The notes below the pieces were generated by a model that saw only the letters and a list, made by a program, of their open reading frames with translations, had not been told where the DNA came from and did no database searches. This document shows positions 62,601 through 64,000 of a stretch of 64,000 bases of DNA, in pieces (positions within the stretch are counted from its first letter, which is position 1; each line of letters opens with the position of its first letter). The stretch lies in assembly GCF_008831285.2 (NCBI RefSeq), contig NC_045145.1:13594040-13658039 (forward strand), in the 5' to 3' direction. This DNA is from Nymphaea colorata (Eukaryota; Streptophyta; Magnoliopsida; Nymphaeales; Nymphaeaceae). Both the position numbers and the translations under genes were made by a program.

Positions 62601-63132
62601 CATTGTTTTTTGTTGAGACCAAAAGGTTTAACGGGTGCCTTACGAAAGAAGTCCAGTATTGGGCTGTCGGATTTAGTTCTTTCATTTAAACCTTTCCTAG
62701 TGGGCCCCGGTGAGAGGGCTCATTATGGAAAAGTTATTGTTAGTCTGGATAGTAATTTTATCACAATGTTCAATAGAACATTACTTGAGCAATGTTACCC
62801 TTAAACAAGTTTTTAAGCAATGTGTCGGTGTTATGTTGTAGAATTTATTTAATTGATATATTAATTCAGGTAATTTTACACGTGACCAAATAAGTACTTT
62901 GTTTAACAAATTTGGAATATTTTCTTTCTTAAAATTCTTTTTGTGGAAAACTGAGAAATTTACAGCTGCATTCTTTTTTCATTCAGAAAGTCATTCTAGT
63001 GTCCTACCCTATGATGGTGTTGTGGCTTGGGAAGTGCATCTTCTACATGTTCTTAATGGTCATAATTTGCAGGTTGATTTTGAGCAGCTGAGGATCCTTT
63101 GTGAGCGGATCATCAGAAGAGAAAAGTTGAAG
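45535..63132 (+). CDS. Large PHD-finger protein with two PHD/extended-PHD modules (3' end outside window)
   Basis: Sixteen exons join in frame at GT/AG sites: 45535-47131, 47687-47772, 47850-48245, 49067-49312, 56835-56910, 57619-57724, 57931-58040, 58147-58383, 58573-58832, 58913-59119, 59201-59413, 60309-60362, 60565-60636, 60721-60861, 60976-61029 and 63073-63132. They give 1305 codons, still open at a donor after 63132. PHD finger 1 (from residue 376, CHVC...CASC...H..C...CSWC) is followed by an extended PHD (CVLC ... FCCLWMPEV ... CAVCK ... FHPLCARE ... FCSRH). A mid-region has polyalanine and basic residues. Module 2 begins at about 1087 (CSVC...CASCK...MDCY...CCELC) and continues CSLCGR, WVHVTCAEWL, CCFCRSKQG, FHPSCAKEA, YCRAHG. 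Such modules read histone H3 and nucleosomes in BRPF/JADE-type proteins; the layout resembles Arabidopsis At1g77800, from recall. It is probably a nuclear chromatin reader. The start of exon 4 (49067) is the least certain join. Confidence 0.85.
50663..50858 (-). repeat. Copia 3' LTR
   Basis: A 196-bp terminal repeat with TG...CA ends. It pairs with 56557-56760 but has several substitutions and indels. Confidence 0.92.
50865..53270 (-). pseudogene. Copia reverse transcriptase and RNase H remnants (interrupted)
   Basis: RT start: TWELVDPP, GSKWIFTIKYHPNGS, RYKARLMAKGY, FSPVAR and YQLDVKNVFLYGDLEE (normally NAFLHG). The central YVDD region is not intact in the frames visible. Later come GKLIYVTVTRPDTSFAVG and, at the end, IELDCHYAWDLVQ and DMFTNALP of RNase H. 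The RNase H part is split by the Mutator-like element at 51192-52053; the reading resumes on each side of the duplicated TTTGAACCA. Confidence 0.88.
51192..52053. mobile_element. Non-autonomous Mutator-like element rich in TATCGTA
   Basis: An 862-bp insertion flanked by a perfect 9-bp duplication TTTGAACCA (51183-51191 and 52054-52062). Its ends are inverted: TGTTGTAAAAAGCGTATCGTA on the left, and on the right the reverse complement of GTGTTGTATGTATCGTATG. A 9-bp duplication is the signature of Mutator-type transposases. There is no transposase frame. The right third (about 51870-52045) is packed with TACGATA/TATCGTA motifs and a 29-bp tandem unit (TATCGTATTTTGGTAAACGAT). The centre is AT-rich with a CATCTTCATCTT tract. 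It landed in the RNase H region of the copia element, so it is younger. Confidence 0.88.
53524..54627 (-). pseudogene. Copia pre-integrase and integrase remnants
   Basis: Fragments in several frames. FEWHLRLEHPS (pre-integrase, normally HxRLGHPS) and CEACQLGKH (zinc-binding pair) come first. TENGISPQSTCPHTSQQNGVAKRKH in the core includes the conserved PxTPQQNGVAERKN-like block, and CVFIGYYQNQKGYNYFDP follows the core. The fragments are broken by frameshifts and stops. Confidence 0.88.
54894..55931 (-). pseudogene. Copia gag remnant
   Basis: Starts at an ATG (55931-55929), with an in-frame TGA at 55844-55842. Beyond the stop, the same frame continues with ELWSRPFMMYV and WIMNSVQPHIAPTIAH, typical of copia gag. 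A zinc knuckle in the lower part reads CIYCRKMGYLEDRC, where the expected His of CCHC is Tyr. A frameshift separates the parts. Not functional. Confidence 0.85.
56557..56760 (-). repeat. Copia 5' LTR
   Basis: A 204-bp terminal repeat next to the primer binding site (complement at about 56544-56556). Confidence 0.92.
57000..57448. mobile_element. Rearranged inverted-repeat element in a PHD-gene intron
   Basis: Left arm 57088-57186 and right arm 57284-57352 are imperfect inverted repeats (CCAACCTAAA(A/G)AAAGTCGTT, CACTTGTCTTAATG or TACTTGTCTTAATG, and GTATTGGATAA or CATTGGATAA). Inside, GATAACTTTGTAGT and GTCATAATTATAA motifs echo sequences near 57008-57025 and 56950-56970. The right arm flows into a tandem duplication (57321-57383 and 57384-57448) starting CTTAATGGCTGA. 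It looks like a MITE that has been partly duplicated. No target duplication is defined. Confidence 0.65.
59559..59616. repeat. Compound G/GT/GA microsatellite
   Basis: About 12 G, then (GT)n, then (GA)n, in the intron after exon 11 of the PHD gene. Directly readable. Confidence 0.95.
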
Positions 63133-63332
63133 GTGAGTTGGGTCTTGTTCATATGTTGTTATATACTGAAATTGCTGGTATGTGTATTGTTTTTGGGTCT
63201 TTCAATTAGTTATTGATCATTATATAGTCCTCATGCTGTGGTTTTCCTTTTTGCCTTCCTATTCTTGTCAAACACCAACACATCAACCGGCATATAATAG
63301 TTGCCAAATGGGAAAATAATCAGGAAATGCAG

Positions 63333-64000
63333 GAATTAGCAGTGTTATATTTATCCTACGATATGAAACCGTATCTTACGACACTTAAACGACACTTATT
63401 TTACGATACGGCTCTATTTTTCAAAAAGGGGTTCTGATGCCCCTTTTTTGCTGAGATTTTTCTTTTTAAAAGTTCCTCTCCCCTTTCATTTTCAATGCTT
63501 CCAAGAGTTCTGAGAACGTGTGTTTTCACCATCTTAAAAAAGAAATCGCCAAGAAATCATTATCTTAAGGGAGAAATCACCCGCTCAAAGGGACGAACAT
63601 GAAGAAGGTAAGAGTCACATAAATAGTTGCATTGACAGTTATATTTGGGAAAATGGATATCTCCAGACAAGCTTTTCAGTTTATTTTTTTTTCTATTTGG
63701 TATTGTATCGATTGATAATAATCATGATGTTGTTTAATCATAAACGTTATTTCAATTCTCATTTGACAGTGAATGACTGCGGATTATATGTTTTGAAGTG
63801 ATGTATTATTAATGTCATAATGCATTGTTACTTATGAATGATAATCATGAATGTTCATTTTGTGTGTAATGAGTTTTTTTTATATAGAATATGATTTCTT
63901 GATTTTTGTTTTTCTATTTTTCTTTATTTCCCCTATTTTCCGTTTTTTATGAATTAGAATAATAAATTTACGAATATGTTTATGATATACTTACTATATG
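63333..64000. mobile_element. Second TATCGTA-type Mutator-like element (right end outside window)
   Basis: Begins about 63333 with AGTGTTATATTTATCCTACGATATG, close to the end of the element at 51192-52053 read in reverse (AGTGTTGTATGTATCGTATG). TACGATA/CGTATCTTACGA motifs follow, then an AGAAATCATT-type zone and an AT-rich body with TTTTTTATGAATT, in the same order as the first copy. The other end and the target duplication lie beyond the window. It sits in the intron after exon 16 of the PHD gene. Confidence 0.6.

Noticed and set aside
1-64000. CRISPR array, operon, phage or bacterial defence system
   Set aside because: The sequence is a plant nuclear region with spliced genes. The tandem repeats are microsatellites or local duplications, without regular spacers.

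Overview
The window is nuclear DNA of a flowering plant. It has spliced genes with GT/AG introns of about 0.1 to 7.5 kb, AT-rich intergenic DNA full of microsatellites and small transposons, GC-rich first exons, and protein families that are plant-specific or plant-typical (xylan glucuronosyltransferase, SCO2/CYO1-type plastid zinc-finger protein, LEA_2/NHL protein, DUF1645 protein). I cannot place it more finely than angiosperm.

Layout. A DUF1645-type gene on the minus strand runs off the left edge (1-592). A long gene-poor stretch follows to a one-exon EF-hand gene (10690-10968, minus). Next is a three-exon SCO2/CYO1-like gene (20224 down to 14046, minus) whose last exon lies 4.8 kb away. 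A three-exon GT8 GUX-like gene (23898-26729, plus) comes next, then a two-exon LEA_2/NHL gene (30237 down to 27799, minus). A four-exon TMEM50-like gene follows (40873 down to 34442, minus), with a 5.65-kb intron full of repeats. Last is a large PHD-finger gene (45535 to beyond 63132, plus; 16 exons seen) carrying two PHD plus extended-PHD modules. I rebuilt the exon joins by hand from splice sites, reading phase and family resemblance; several coding exons are only 34 to 110 bases long.

Mobile DNA is the most informative part. Two TRIM elements of one family (12526-12953 and 35359-35816) each keep a perfect 5-bp target duplication. A decayed Ty1/copia element (50663-56760) sits antisense in an intron of the PHD gene. 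Inside its RNase H region is an 862-bp non-autonomous Mutator-like element with a perfect 9-bp target duplication, built of TATCGTA/TACGATA motifs; a relative enters the last visible intron of the same gene at about 63.33 kb. There is also a hAT-like MITE (37796-38019), a foldback element (18492-18718), and a rearranged inverted-repeat element (about 57000-57448).

The genes do not form an operon or an evident metabolic cluster. They are ordinary, unrelated neighbours: Golgi xylan decoration, plastid protein folding, a membrane/stress protein, a small membrane protein and a chromatin reader. I see no new multi-gene system. The most likely undescribed item is the TATCGTA-rich Mutator-like family and its nesting.
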